Of a stretch of 37,894 nucleotides of DNA, positions 21,712 through 30,553 are shown in pieces. Each line of letters begins with the position of its first letter. Position 1 is the first letter of the stretch. The notes under the pieces were generated by a model. The model saw only the letters and a program-made list of their open reading frames with translations. It had not been told where the DNA came from and did not search any database. The DNA lies in contig JAZLLJ010000017.1 of NCBI GenBank assembly GCA_045598065.1, positions 1 to 37,894 on the forward strand, in the 5' to 3' direction. Source of the stretch: RGIG426 sp045598065 (GTDB lineage Bacteria; Bacillota; Clostridia; Oscillospirales; Acutalibacteraceae). The position numbers and the translations under genes are program-made.

Positions 21712-23691
21712 ATGACCGAACAGCAAGCGCAGGCGCGTATTGCCGCACTGCGCGAGACCATCGACTATCACAGCCGCCTTTACTACGACAACGATGCCCC
21801 CGAAATCGAGGACGATGAGTTTGATGCGCTGACAAGAGAACTCAAAGCGCTCGAAGCGGAATTTCCGCAGTTTATTTCGCCCGATTCGTATACCCAAAAA
21901 GTCCACGGTGCACGCTCAGCGCTGTTTTCGGAAGTGACGCACGAAGTGCCGCTTGCGAGTTTGCAGGACGTGTTTTCCGTGGAAGAGTTGCGCGAGTTTG
22001 ATAAGCGTGTGCGCGAAGCCGTCGCGCATCCGTATTACGTAGTCGAGCCGAAAATCGACGGTTTGTCGGTGGCAATCGAATATGAAAACGGAAAATTGGT
22101 GCGCGGTGCGACGCGCGGCAACGGGACTGTGGGCGAGGACGTGACACAGAATATCGAGCAAATTGCGGATATTCCGAAAACGCTTAAAAAGGCGCCTGCG
22201 CGCGCCATCGTGCGTGGCGAAGTGTATATGCCGCGGCAATCGTTTGCGCGGCTCGTTGCGGTACAGGAAGAAAACGGCGAAACGCCGTTCAAAAATCCTC
22301 GCAACGCGGCGGCAGGCACGCTTCGGCAGAAAAATTCCGACGTGGTAAAAGAACGTGGGCTTTCGATTTTTGTGTTTAACTTGCAACTGTGCGAAGGGCA
22401 GGATATCACCGCTCACGCGCAGTCGCTCGAAGCGATGAAAGCGTGGGGATGTTCGGTTATCCCGTTTTATAAACGCACCGATTCCATCGACGAGGCGATT
22501 GCTGAGGTGCAAAGAATCGGCGAAGCAAGGCAAGGATTGCCGTTTGATATCGACGGTGCGGTGATTAAGGTAGATGATTTCGCCTCTCGCGAGGAAATGG
22601 GCAGCACAAGCAAATTTCCCAAATGGGCGGTGGCGTACAAATATCCGCCGGAGGAAAAAGAAACGACGTTGCTCAACGTGGAAATCAACGTGGGCCGCAC
22701 CGGTGTGCTGACACCGACCGGCGTGTTTGAACCGGTAACGTTGGCAGGAACAACGGTGTCCCGTGCGACATTGCATAACGAGGATTTTATCGCGGAAAAA
22801 GGACTGGCTATCGGCGACCGTGTGATATTGCGCAAAGCAGGGGACATCATCCCCGAAGTAGTGCGCGTTGTCACCCACAACGAGGCGGCGGCGCCGTATG
22901 AGATGCCGCGCGTGTGTCCGTCTTGCAGCTCTCCTGCATTTCGCGAAGCGGACGAGGCGGCGCTTCGGTGTCTTAACCCCGATTGTCCGGCACAGCGGTT
23001 GCGCAACCTTATCCACTTCACTTCCCGTGCCGCGATGGATATCGAGGGATTGGGCGAAGCGGTGCTCGAACAACTCGTGGATGCCGGACTTCTTGCCCAC
23101 GCCTACGATTTGTATACGCTCGATTTTGCGGCGGTGGCGGCGCTTGACCGTCTTGGCGAAAAGTCGGCGGAAAATCTTCGTACCGCTATTGAAAAATCCA
23201 AAGAAAACGATTTGTACCGCGTAATTTATGCGCTCGGGATTCGCCATATTGGCGAAAAAGCGGCAAAACTGCTTGCCGACCGCTTCGGCAATATGCAGGC
23301 GCTTGCGGATGCCACGCTCGAGGAGGTATCGTCCATCGACGGCTTCGGCGGTATTATGGCAGACAGCGTGTGTCGCTTTTTTGCGCAGGAATCGTCCCGT
23401 GCTTTTGTAGAAAAATTGCGCGAGGCCGGTGTGAATATGGAAAACAAAACCGTTCGCACCGATGACCGACTTTCCGGCAAGACCTTTGTACTGACCGGTA
23501 CGCTCCCGACAATGGGCCGGGCGGAGGCATCGGCGCTTATTGAACAGTATGGCGGTAAAACCTCCGGAAGTGTGTCCAAAAAGACGGATTACGTGTTGGC
23601 AGGCGAAGAAGCCGGCAGCAAGTTGACAAAAGCACAATCTCTCGGAATTCCGATTCTTACGGAAGCGGAATTTTTGGCGATGATTGAATAA
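21712..23691 (+). CDS. ligA: NAD-dependent DNA ligase LigA
   Basis: LigA seals nicks in replication and repair using NAD. The 659 residues carry the full domain set: NAD-binding Ia domain (1-about 60, YHSRLYYDNDAPEIEDDEFD), adenylation domain with K114 in EPKIDGLSVA, OB fold (VGRTGVLTPTGVFEPV), four-Cys zinc finger (CPSC and CLNPDC), helix-hairpin-helix repeats (LGIRHIGEKAAK, DGFGG) and C-terminal BRCT (SGKTFVLTGTLPTMGR to the end). GGAGGGG precedes the ATG. It is the last gene of the ymdB-cysK-ligA transcript, 12 bp after cysK, with a strong terminator. LigA often sits with pcrA; here it does not. No abnormal residues were seen. Confidence 0.98.
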   Translation: MTEQQAQARIAALRETIDYHSRLYYDNDAPEIEDDEFDALTRELKALEAEFPQFISPDSYTQKVHGARSALFSEVTHEVPLASLQDVFSVEELREFDKRVREAVAHPYYVVEPKIDGLSVAIEYENGKLVRGATRGNGTVGEDVTQNIEQIADIPKTLKKAPARAIVRGEVYMPRQSFARLVAVQEENGETPFKNPRNAAAGTLRQKNSDVVKERGLSIFVFNLQLCEGQDITAHAQSLEAMKAWGCSVIPFYKRTDSIDEAIAEVQRIGEARQGLPFDIDGAVIKVDDFASREEMGSTSKFPKWAVAYKYPPEEKETTLLNVEINVGRTGVLTPTGVFEPVTLAGTTVSRATLHNEDFIAEKGLAIGDRVILRKAGDIIPEVVRVVTHNEAAAPYEMPRVCPSCSSPAFREADEAALRCLNPDCPAQRLRNLIHFTSRAAMDIEGLGEAVLEQLVDAGLLAHAYDLYTLDFAAVAALDRLGEKSAENLRTAIEKSKENDLYRVIYALGIRHIGEKAAKLLADRFGNMQALADATLEEVSSIDGFGGIMADSVCRFFAQESSRAFVEKLREAGVNMENKTVRTDDRLSGKTFVLTGTLPTMGRAEASALIEQYGGKTSGSVSKKTDYVLAGEEAGSKLTKAQSLGIPILTEAEFLAMIE

Positions 23692-23698
23692 AGAAAAG

Positions 23699-23735
23699 AA
23701 AAACCCTCGCAACCGAAAAGGTCGCGAGGGTTTTA
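23699..23735. terminator. Bidirectional intrinsic terminator between ligA and the secG unit
   Basis: AAAACCCTCGC (23700-23710) pairs with GCGAGGGTTTT (23724-23734), with CC/GG pairing inside the loop. T or A runs flank both sides, so it serves both converging transcripts. Confidence 0.92.
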
Positions 23736-23739
23736 TGTT

Positions 23740-23895
23740 TTATTCTTCGTCGTTATCGTCGTTGTCGTTCTTTTTCAGGATTTTCGGAAGAACGAACAGA
23801 GCAACCAAAACGAGCAGTGCTCCGCCACCGGCGATGAGAGGGACGACGGGAATCCGGTCTCCGGTTTCGACGACTAAAAGAAGCGGATTCATCAT
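23740..23895 (-). CDS. Small membrane peptide resembling a sortase-signal tail
   Basis: A 51-residue peptide that I do not recognise as a named family. It starts MMNPLLLVVETGDR, has one hydrophobic helix (about 18-38) and ends in KK and an acidic DNDDNDEE tail. The TGD, about seven residues, hydrophobic helix, KK layout looks like the C-terminal anchor of LPXTG surface proteins, but the LPXT part is missing and the acidic end is unusual. GAGG lies 8 bp before the first ATG (23895); an in-frame TTG at 23922 has no better site. It is 27 bp after secG and shares its transcript and terminator. It is a short frame with low-complexity features, so moderate confidence. Confidence 0.6.
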   Translation of the reverse strand: MMNPLLLVVETGDRIPVVPLIAGGGALLVLVALFVLPKILKKNDNDDNDEE

Positions 23896-23922
23896 AGCAA
23901 ATACCTCGTTAGTAGCAGGCAA

Positions 23923-24339
23923 TTATTCGGCGGCCGCTTCTTCTGTGACGTCCGCTTCCGTAGCGGCGGCTTCTACCGCCGTGGTGATGTTGGCGGCAGT
24001 AGTGACAGCCTCTTCGGAAGGTTTCGTGGCATCCACAATCGACACTTCGGTGTTGACGGAAGAGTTTTGTACGTCAGCCGATTTCTTTTGGAAGCCGTTG
24101 AAACGGGTAAGAAGCATACCCACAAGGCACAACACGAAGAAACCCACCGCGATGAATTTTGTCCAGCGACTGAGCATCGCATCCACCGTGCGAGCGCGGC
24201 CCTTGTCAAAGAAGGAATCCGCGGCGCCGGAAATTGCGCCGAGGTTCGCCTGACGTCCCTGTTGCAGAAGGACGACCACAATAATCAACAGCGCAAAGAA
24301 AATCAAAATTGCACCCATCAAATATCCAAGCCAAGTCAT
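23923..24339 (-). CDS. secG: Preprotein translocase subunit SecG with extended C-terminus
   Basis: SecG is the small auxiliary subunit of the SecYEG channel. Residues 1-78 match the family: helix 1 (about 3-24), the conserved loop LLQQGRQANLGAISGAADSFF, then KGRARTVDAMLSRWTKFIAV leading into helix 2 (about 58-76). Usual length is 70-80 residues; here a further 60 residues rich in Ala, Thr, Glu and Val follow, ending in TEEAAAE. I choose the ATG at 24339 (TTGGAGGATATG upstream) over an in-frame start at 24363 that would overlap the ribosome-binding site. It has its own promoter and is followed by the small membrane peptide. Confidence 0.92.
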   Translation of the reverse strand: MTWLGYLMGAILIFFALLIIVVVLLQQGRQANLGAISGAADSFFDKGRARTVDAMLSRWTKFIAVGFFVLCLVGMLLTRFNGFQKKSADVQNSSVNTEVSIVDATKPSEEAVTTAANITTAVEAAATEADVTEEAAAE

Positions 24340-24404
24340 AGTATCATATCCTCCAAGCGGCAAAAAAGCCGATATTTTTTACATTTCTCTGCAAATGCTC
24401 ATAT

Positions 24405-24433
24405 ATCATACCATACACAATCACAAAATGCAA
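24405..24433 (-). promoter_or_regulatory. Promoter of secG
   Basis: On the minus strand TTGCAT (24433-24428), a 17 bp spacer ending TGG (extended -10) and TATGAT (24410-24405). It lies just past the end of the ParC-like gene. Confidence 0.85.
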
Positions 24434-24458
24434 GAAAAATTTTTTATTTTTGTGAAAA

Positions 24459-26702
24459 TCAGAAGGTCAGCTGTTCGCCGACATCTTCCGTGGCCAGTGT
24501 CGCACCGGCGGCAGGAATGTTTTTGGTGCGATAACGGGCAGGTTTCGCCACCATTCCTTCTTCAAAAGGAATCACGTTGTCTACGCGGTGAGCGCCTTTC
24601 AGCGTCATCGCCTGCACACCTTGCGTGTTGCGAGTGGTTTTGGGCGAAAGTGCGCCGGAATGGAGCAGCAGGCGGCGGCCGGAGGTGGAGGAGAGCATAA
24701 ATTCGCCGTCTTCTTTAATGTGATAAATCGCCACGAGCGGGGATTTATCGCTGTATGCGCCGACCAATTTTTTGCGGTTCGACTTTGTGTCATAAGCGGA
24801 AAGCGGCACTTTTGCCACTTTGCCGTTTTCGAAGAAGAACAGGAGATACCCGGCGTAATCGGTGGTGGCGACCATGTGAATGGCGGTTTCGCCTGCATCA
24901 AAGGACAGTTTGGTGGCTATGAAGTCGCCGAGAACGCTCGCTTTGGTGTCTGCGAAGTCGTAGGCGTGCGCTTTGTAGCAGGAAGCGCCGGTCGAGAAGA
25001 ATAAGAGTTCATAGGCGTTGGTAGCTTCCACCGTAACGAGCATACTGTCGTTTTCTTTGAATTTGTGCTCGCTGCTCATGCGCAGAGAGTTCGGCTGAAT
25101 TTTCTTGAAATAGCCCTCTTTTGTGAAGAACAGGGTGCAGGGATATGCATCAATCTCCTCAACGGCATCCACTTGCGTCTCTTCCACGTCGGAGGCGTAG
25201 AGGATTTGGGTGCGGCGAGGTTGGCCATATTTTTTTGCCACCTGTTTGAGTTCGTCGATGATGATATTGCGCACACGGGTGCGGCTTTTGAGGATATCCT
25301 CCATATCGGCGATGCTTTTTTCAAGGTCTTCGATATCGGTCAAGCGTTTCAAGATGTATTCGCGGTTAAAGTGGCGCAACTTGATTTCCGCCACGTATTC
25401 TGCCTGAATTTGGTCGATGCCGAAGCCGATCATCAAATTGGGAACGACTTCACTTTCCTCATCGGTCGAGCGGACAATGGCGACCGCTTTGTCAATGTCG
25501 AGGAGGATTTTTTGCAGACCTTTCAAGAGATGCAGTTTCTCCTTGGCGCGAGACAAATCGAAATAGGTGCGGCGGCGGACACATTCTGTGCGGAACGCTG
25601 TCCACTCGTCGAGCAGTTCGCGCACGCCGAGCACTTGCGGCAGCCCACCGACCAAGACGTTAAAGTTGCAGGAGAAACTGTCTTCAAGCGGCGTGAGCGC
25701 GAAGAGGCGCGCCATCAGTTTTTCGGGATCCACACCGCGTTTTAAGTCGATGGTGATTTTAAGGCCCTCTTTACCCGTTTCGTTGCGGATGTCGTTGATT
25801 TCTTTGATTTTCCCGAGTTTGACGAGATCGGTCACTTTGGCGATAATCGCTTCGAGGTTGGTGGTATAGGGAATCTCGGTCACGTCGATGCAGTTGTTGT
25901 CTTTGTCGTAAGCATAACGGGAGCGCACACGGAAACTGCCGCGGCCGGTCTTATAAATTTCCGCCATTTCCGCCGGATCATAAATGAGGGCGCCGCCGCC
26001 GGGGAAGTCGGGCGCAGGCATCGTTTCCAGCAGGTTGTGGTCGGGGTTTTTCATCAACGCGATGGCGGTTTCGCACACCTCGCTCAAATTAAACGAGCAA
26101 ATTTGGCTCGCCATACCGACGGCGATACCGAGGTTGTTGTTGACGAGAATGGACGGGAACGTTACCGGAAACAGTGTCGGCTCGGTGGTGGTGGAATCAT
26201 AGTTGTCCACAAAATCGACGGTGTCTTTGTCGATGTCGCGGAACAGTTCTGCCGCAATTGGGGCGAGTTTTGCTTCCGTATAACGGTAAGCGGCGTATTC
26301 CATATTGGTGGAATAGAATTTACCGAAGTTGCCCTTGGAATCCACAAACGGGTGGAGGAGCGCTTCGTGGCCGACCGCAAGGCGGACCATTGTGTCGTAA
26401 ATGGCGGCATCACCGTGGGGATTTAACTTCATTGTGGCGCCCACGATGTTGGCGGATTTGGTACGTGCGCCGGTGAGCAAGCCCTGTTTATACATCGTAT
26501 ACAGCAGTTTGCGGTGGGACGGCTTGAAGCCGTCGATTTCCGGAATGGCGCGGGACAAAATCACGCTCATCGCGTAGGGCATATAGTTATTTTTGAGGGT
26601 GTCGGTGACGGCTTCGTGTTCGAGAAGGCCGGCGCCGGAAATGCGCACGTTCGAGGGGAGCGTTTCAAGGGCGGTTTGCTTTTTTGTTGTTTTTTTAGCC
26701 AT
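24459..26702 (-). CDS. Type IIA topoisomerase subunit A (ParC-like)
   Basis: The DNA cleavage and rejoining subunit of a gyrase or topoisomerase IV, 747 residues. Seen: IPEIDGFKPSHRKLLYTMYK, GATMKLNPHGDAAIYDTMVRL, the catalytic Tyr in AAYRYTEAKL, IAVGMASQICSFN, a coiled-coil segment (about 430-490) and beta-pinwheel blades (about 510-735). No GyrA box is evident, so decatenation (ParC role) is more likely than supercoiling. The quinolone-region Ser (E. coli GyrA S83) is Ala here (GDAAIYD). GGAGG precedes the ATG, 13 bp after the ParE-like gene. It is divergent from standard gyrA, which is presumably elsewhere. The family is certain; ParC versus second GyrA is inferred. Confidence 0.9.
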   Translation of the reverse strand: MAKKTTKKQTALETLPSNVRISGAGLLEHEAVTDTLKNNYMPYAMSVILSRAIPEIDGFKPSHRKLLYTMYKQGLLTGARTKSANIVGATMKLNPHGDAAIYDTMVRLAVGHEALLHPFVDSKGNFGKFYSTNMEYAAYRYTEAKLAPIAAELFRDIDKDTVDFVDNYDSTTTEPTLFPVTFPSILVNNNLGIAVGMASQICSFNLSEVCETAIALMKNPDHNLLETMPAPDFPGGGALIYDPAEMAEIYKTGRGSFRVRSRYAYDKDNNCIDVTEIPYTTNLEAIIAKVTDLVKLGKIKEINDIRNETGKEGLKITIDLKRGVDPEKLMARLFALTPLEDSFSCNFNVLVGGLPQVLGVRELLDEWTAFRTECVRRRTYFDLSRAKEKLHLLKGLQKILLDIDKAVAIVRSTDEESEVVPNLMIGFGIDQIQAEYVAEIKLRHFNREYILKRLTDIEDLEKSIADMEDILKSRTRVRNIIIDELKQVAKKYGQPRRTQILYASDVEETQVDAVEEIDAYPCTLFFTKEGYFKKIQPNSLRMSSEHKFKENDSMLVTVEATNAYELLFFSTGASCYKAHAYDFADTKASVLGDFIATKLSFDAGETAIHMVATTDYAGYLLFFFENGKVAKVPLSAYDTKSNRKKLVGAYSDKSPLVAIYHIKEDGEFMLSSTSGRRLLLHSGALSPKTTRNTQGVQAMTLKGAHRVDNVIPFEEGMVAKPARYRTKNIPAAGATLATEDVGEQLTF

Positions 26703-26715
26703 TGTCGTTCCCTCC

Positions 26716-28701
26716 TTAACTCAAATCCAGCATATCGAGATAGTCGCCGCCGGTTTTGGCAATCATCTCTTTGCGCTCAGCCAAGTTGTCGCCGAGCAGG
26801 GTGTCAAACATTGCCGCCGTTGCCTCGGCGTCCGCAGGCTCCACGCGAATGAGGCGACGGGTGGGCGGGTTCATCGTGGTCAGCGACATCATGTCGGCAT
26901 CGTTTTCACCAAGACCTTTCGAGCGCTGAATGGTGTATTTTTTGTCGCCGATTTCTTCGAGAAACTCCGCTTTTTCGCGGTCGTTATAGGCGAAATAGGT
27001 GGTGTCCTTGGTGGTGATTTCATACAACGGGGTTTCCGCGATATAGACGTAGCCCTGTTCGATGAGTGTCGGTGTCAGGCGGTAGAGCATGGTGAGAATC
27101 AGCGTGCGGATTTGGAAGCCGTCCACATCGGCATCGGTACAAAGGATGATTTTCGAGAAGCGTAAAAGCGACAAATCGAACGTGGCGAGATTTTTGTTGG
27201 CTTTGCTTTTCACTTCTACGCCGCAACCGAGGACTTTTAACAAATCCACGATGATGTCGCTTTTGAAAATCTTGTCGTATTCCGCTTTTAAGCAGTTGAG
27301 GATTTTACCGCGTACCGGAATTACTGCCTGAAAATCGGGGTTGCGCGCCTGGATGCACGCGCCCATAGCGGATTTACCTTCCACGATAAAGAGCTCGCGC
27401 TCGGCAACGTCGCGCGAGCGGCAATCCACAAAGTTCGCAACGCGCGAGGTTAAGTCGTTGCCGGATTGCAGTTTCTTTTTGATGTCGATGCGCGTGCTTT
27501 CCGCTTTTTCGCGCGAGCGTTTGTTGACCAGCACTTGGTTGGCGATCTTGTCTGCATCCGCTTTGTTTTCGAGGAAATAGATTTCGAGGTTTTGCCGCAG
27601 AAAATCGGTCATAGCCTCTTGGATAAACTTATTCGTAATGGAGAGTTTCGTTTGGTTCTCGTAAGAGGTTTGGGTGGAGAAGGAAGACGACACGAACACG
27701 AGGCAATCCTGCACGTCTTGGAACGTGATTTTGCTTTCGTTTTTATTATAGCGGCTGTTTTGCCGCAGATAGGCGTCGATTTGGGACACGAACGCGGATT
27801 TCACCGCTTTTTCGGGTGCGCCGCCGTGGGCAAGCCAGCTGGAGTTGTGGTAGTATTCGAGTTTGTTGACACGGTTGGAGAAGCACAGCGCGACCTCGAA
27901 CTTGACTTTATAATCCTCTTTGTCCGCGCGGTCGCGGCCACGACGTTCTGCCGCCCAGCACTGGGTTTCGGTCATAGATTGGTCGCCCACGATTTCGCCG
28001 ACGTAGTCCTCGATGCCTTTTTCATAGAGGTATTCGCTTGTCTCGAATTCGCGGCCGTTTTGCCAACGCAGCACAAAGGTGACTTTCGGGTTGACGACGG
28101 CTTGGCGTTTTAATACGTCCTCAAAATACTCTTTCGGCACGTTGATGTCGGTAAACACCTGCAAGTCCGGTTTCCAACGGATGGTGGAGCCGGTGTCTTT
28201 TTTGGTGTACGGTTCTTTTTTAAGGCCGCCGATGTTTTCGCCGTGTTCGAAGTGGAGCGTATAGCAGGTGCCGTCGCGGTGCACTTCCACGTCCATATAT
28301 TCGGATGAATACTGGGTGGCGCATGCGCCGAGGCCGTTTAAGCCGAGCGAAAACTCATAGTTTTCACCGGCGTTCGTATTGTATTTACCGCCGGCGTACA
28401 TCTCGCAGAAAATCAGTTCCCAGTTAAAGCGGTCTTCTTTCGGGTTGTAATCGAGCGGAATACCGCGTCCCATATCTTTGACTTCGAATGAGTTGTCGTC
28501 AAAACGGGTGAGCACGATTTTTTTGCCGTATCCCTCGCGCGCCTCGTCGATGGAGTTGGAGAGAATTTCAAAGACGGCGTGTTGACAGCCTTCCAGTCCG
28601 TCCGAGCCGAAGATAACGGCAGGGCGTTTGCGCACACGGTCGGCGCCTTTTAAGGATTGGATACTGTCGTTGTCGTAGTTTTGTTTTTTCTTTTCAGCCA
28701 T
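26716..28701 (-). CDS. Type IIA topoisomerase subunit B (ParE-like), divergent
   Basis: The ATPase/TOPRIM subunit that partners the ParC-like protein encoded 13 bp downstream; 661 residues. The GHKL ATPase is clear: HAVFEILSNSIDEA, VKDMGRGIPLDY, YEFSLGLNGLGACATQYSS; the transducer Lys lies in YENQTKLSITN. TOPRIM has the metal Glu (FIVEGKSAMGAC) and DADVDG, but EGDSAGGSA and DGSHIRT of normal GyrB/ParE are changed to EGKSAMGAC and DGFQIRT. RSKGLGE is present. GAGGA precedes the ATG. It follows the SDR gene by 50 bp and has no obvious promoter of its own, so it may be read from the tsaE transcript. It looks like the divergent topoisomerase IV of Clostridia. Confidence 0.88.
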   Translation of the reverse strand: MAEKKKQNYDNDSIQSLKGADRVRKRPAVIFGSDGLEGCQHAVFEILSNSIDEAREGYGKKIVLTRFDDNSFEVKDMGRGIPLDYNPKEDRFNWELIFCEMYAGGKYNTNAGENYEFSLGLNGLGACATQYSSEYMDVEVHRDGTCYTLHFEHGENIGGLKKEPYTKKDTGSTIRWKPDLQVFTDINVPKEYFEDVLKRQAVVNPKVTFVLRWQNGREFETSEYLYEKGIEDYVGEIVGDQSMTETQCWAAERRGRDRADKEDYKVKFEVALCFSNRVNKLEYYHNSSWLAHGGAPEKAVKSAFVSQIDAYLRQNSRYNKNESKITFQDVQDCLVFVSSSFSTQTSYENQTKLSITNKFIQEAMTDFLRQNLEIYFLENKADADKIANQVLVNKRSREKAESTRIDIKKKLQSGNDLTSRVANFVDCRSRDVAERELFIVEGKSAMGACIQARNPDFQAVIPVRGKILNCLKAEYDKIFKSDIIVDLLKVLGCGVEVKSKANKNLATFDLSLLRFSKIILCTDADVDGFQIRTLILTMLYRLTPTLIEQGYVYIAETPLYEITTKDTTYFAYNDREKAEFLEEIGDKKYTIQRSKGLGENDADMMSLTTMNPPTRRLIRVEPADAEATAAMFDTLLGDNLAERKEMIAKTGGDYLDMLDLS

Positions 28702-28751
28702 TTTATGTCCTCACTTGTTCGGATTTCGTCTTTTCGATAGAGAATAGCATA

Positions 28752-29489
28752 TCAAACCGTAATGCCGCCGTCTACGGCGAGCACTTGACCGGTAATGAAC
28801 GAGCTTTGGTCGCCGGCGAAAAACGCCACGGCGTTTGCCACTTCAAGGGGAGTTCCGATGCAGCAAAGCGGTGTTTCGTCGGCGAGGGTTTTGAGGTCGT
28901 CTTCGCTCAAATGGGCGTTCATCGGTGTGTCGATAACGCCGGGAGCGACGCAGTTGACCGTAATGCCCGAGGGCCCGACCTCTTTAGCGAGAGATTTTGT
29001 AAAGCCGATCAAAGCGGCTTTGGCGGCGGAATACGCCACCTCGCACGAGCCGCCGGAGATGCCCCACATCGAGGAAATTTGGATGATGCGGCCGGCTTTT
29101 TTGCGAATCATTTCGGGGAGCACCGCACGGGAGAGATAAAACGCGCCGTCCACGTGCACGCCGAACATTCGCTTCCAGTCGGCGGCGGACAAATCGGTTA
29201 AAAGCCCTTGCTTTGAGATACCGGCGTTGTTGACCAGCACGTCCACCGTGCCGAGCGTTTTTTCACATTCCGCAACAAGAGCTTGCGCTTGCGCTTCGTC
29301 TGCCAAATCGGCAGAAAGGGCCATCGCGCGCACGCTGCTTTGTTGCAATTCTTCGGCAAGCGCTTTGGCGGCTTGTTCGTTTTTATGGTAGTGCAGGCAA
29401 AGGGCAAACCCGTCTTTTGCAAGTGTACGGGCGATGGCTTGTCCGATGCCGCCGGATGCGCCGGTGACAAGGGCGATTTTTTCGCTCAT
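28752..29489 (-). CDS. SDR-family 3-oxoacyl-ACP reductase-like oxidoreductase (FabG-like)
   Basis: A 245-residue classical short-chain dehydrogenase. The cofactor motif is TGASGGIGQAIA (9-20), then VLVNNAGISKQG, with catalytic Ser in QISSMWG and Tyr-Lys in YSAAK. The C-terminus TGQVLAVDGGITV is typical of FabG. Residue choice after strand 2 (LHYHKNEQ) fits NADPH. FabG reduces beta-ketoacyl-ACP in fatty-acid synthesis, but no other fab gene is nearby and this family also contains many sugar and alcohol dehydrogenases, so I leave the symbol blank. The start overlaps the mutY stop by four bases. Confidence 0.85.
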   Translation of the reverse strand: MSEKIALVTGASGGIGQAIARTLAKDGFALCLHYHKNEQAAKALAEELQQSSVRAMALSADLADEAQAQALVAECEKTLGTVDVLVNNAGISKQGLLTDLSAADWKRMFGVHVDGAFYLSRAVLPEMIRKKAGRIIQISSMWGISGGSCEVAYSAAKAALIGFTKSLAKEVGPSGITVNCVAPGVIDTPMNAHLSEDDLKTLADETPLCCIGTPLEVANAVAFFAGDQSSFITGQVLAVDGGITV

Positions 29490-30553
29490 TTCGTTTCCTC
29501 CAATAACACGGGAAGCAGTTTCCCGTAAACCTTAAATGCGCTCGGAAGCGCGGTGTCGTTTCTCAGTTCTTTTGCGGTGACAAACCGTCCGTTTGCAGGC
29601 GGATTTCCCGAAACGACGGCAGAAAAGCCGCTGAGTTGCCATTCCACGTGGGAGAAAAGGTGCTTGGCGGTGGGGAGCGGTTGTGGCTCACTTTCGAGCG
29701 TCAGCCCGAACGTTTCGGCGAGGGCTTTGGCATCACTGTTGCCCTCGACGTTCGGCAATTCGTATAATCCGGCAAGCAGCCCCTTATTCGGGCGCTTGCA
29801 TAAAAGCACTTTTTTATTTTGGATGGCCACCAGTACCGTGCGTTTTTCCACGTGGCGAGCGGTCTTTTTGATGCGGACGGGAAAATCGGTTTCGCGTTTC
29901 GCTTTGTGCGCCGCGCAAACGGCGGCGAGCGGACAGGAATCACACAGCGGCGCGGTATTCGGCAGGCACACGGTCTCGCCGAGTTCCATCACCGCTTCGT
30001 TGAACGCGCCGGGAGCGGTTTCGGGAAGCACCGCTTTGACCGCTTCGGTCAGTTCGCGGCGGCCTTTCGTCGACAGCACGTCCGTATCGTAACAGAGCAG
30101 ACGGGAAAAGACGCGCAACACGTTGCCGTCCCCCGCCGGAACGGGTAAACCGTAGGCAATCGAGGCAATCGCGCCGGCGGTGTAGTCGCCGATGCCGGGG
30201 AGTGCGCGAAGTTGTTCGAAATCGGCCGGAAGTTCGCCGCCGTAGGCGTTGCAAATTTCAATCGCCGCTTTTTTGAGGTTTTTCGCGCGGCTGTAATAGC
30301 CGAGCCCTTCCCACAGTTTAAGCAAATGTTCGTCGTCGGCGTTTGCTAAATCCGCAACGGTGGAAAATGCCGCCATAAATGCGGCGAAGTGGGGCAACAC
30401 CGCTTCGATGCGTGTTTGTTGCAACATAATTTCCGAAACCCACACGCGGTAGGGAGTCGGCGATTCCCGAAAGGGAAGCGGCCGGCGCACCTGCTCATAC
30501 CACGAAAGGAGCGAGGGCACACCGGATTTCAAAAGGTCGGTTTGTCGGCTCAT
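29486..30553 (-). CDS. mutY: A/G-specific adenine glycosylase MutY
   Basis: MutY removes adenine mispaired with 8-oxoguanine. The 355 residues show the helix-hairpin-helix LRALPGIGDYTAGAIASIAY, the catalytic Glu in LQQTRIEAVLPHF, the catalytic Asp in AGDGNVLRVFSR, the iron-sulfur cluster loop (CLPNTAPLCDSCPLAAVC, spacing C-X7-C-X2-C-X5-C) and a C-terminal NUDIX-like domain (about 225-350) that reads 8-oxoG. Both ends overlap neighbours by four bases: its start with tsaB, its stop with the SDR gene. Nothing unusual in catalytic residues; the link to tRNA modification genes is operonic only. Confidence 0.95.
   Translation of the reverse strand: MSRQTDLLKSGVPSLLSWYEQVRRPLPFRESPTPYRVWVSEIMLQQTRIEAVLPHFAAFMAAFSTVADLANADDEHLLKLWEGLGYYSRAKNLKKAAIEICNAYGGELPADFEQLRALPGIGDYTAGAIASIAYGLPVPAGDGNVLRVFSRLLCYDTDVLSTKGRRELTEAVKAVLPETAPGAFNEAVMELGETVCLPNTAPLCDSCPLAAVCAAHKAKRETDFPVRIKKTARHVEKRTVLVAIQNKKVLLCKRPNKGLLAGLYELPNVEGNSDAKALAETFGLTLESEPQPLPTAKHLFSHVEWQLSGFSAVVSGNPPANGRFVTAKELRNDTALPSAFKVYGKLLPVLLEETK

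Noticed and set aside
21916..23712. A 598-residue open frame on the minus strand opposite ligA
   Set aside because: It is Arg/His-rich, has no ribosome-binding site or domain, and is a codon-bias shadow of ligA, which is certain.
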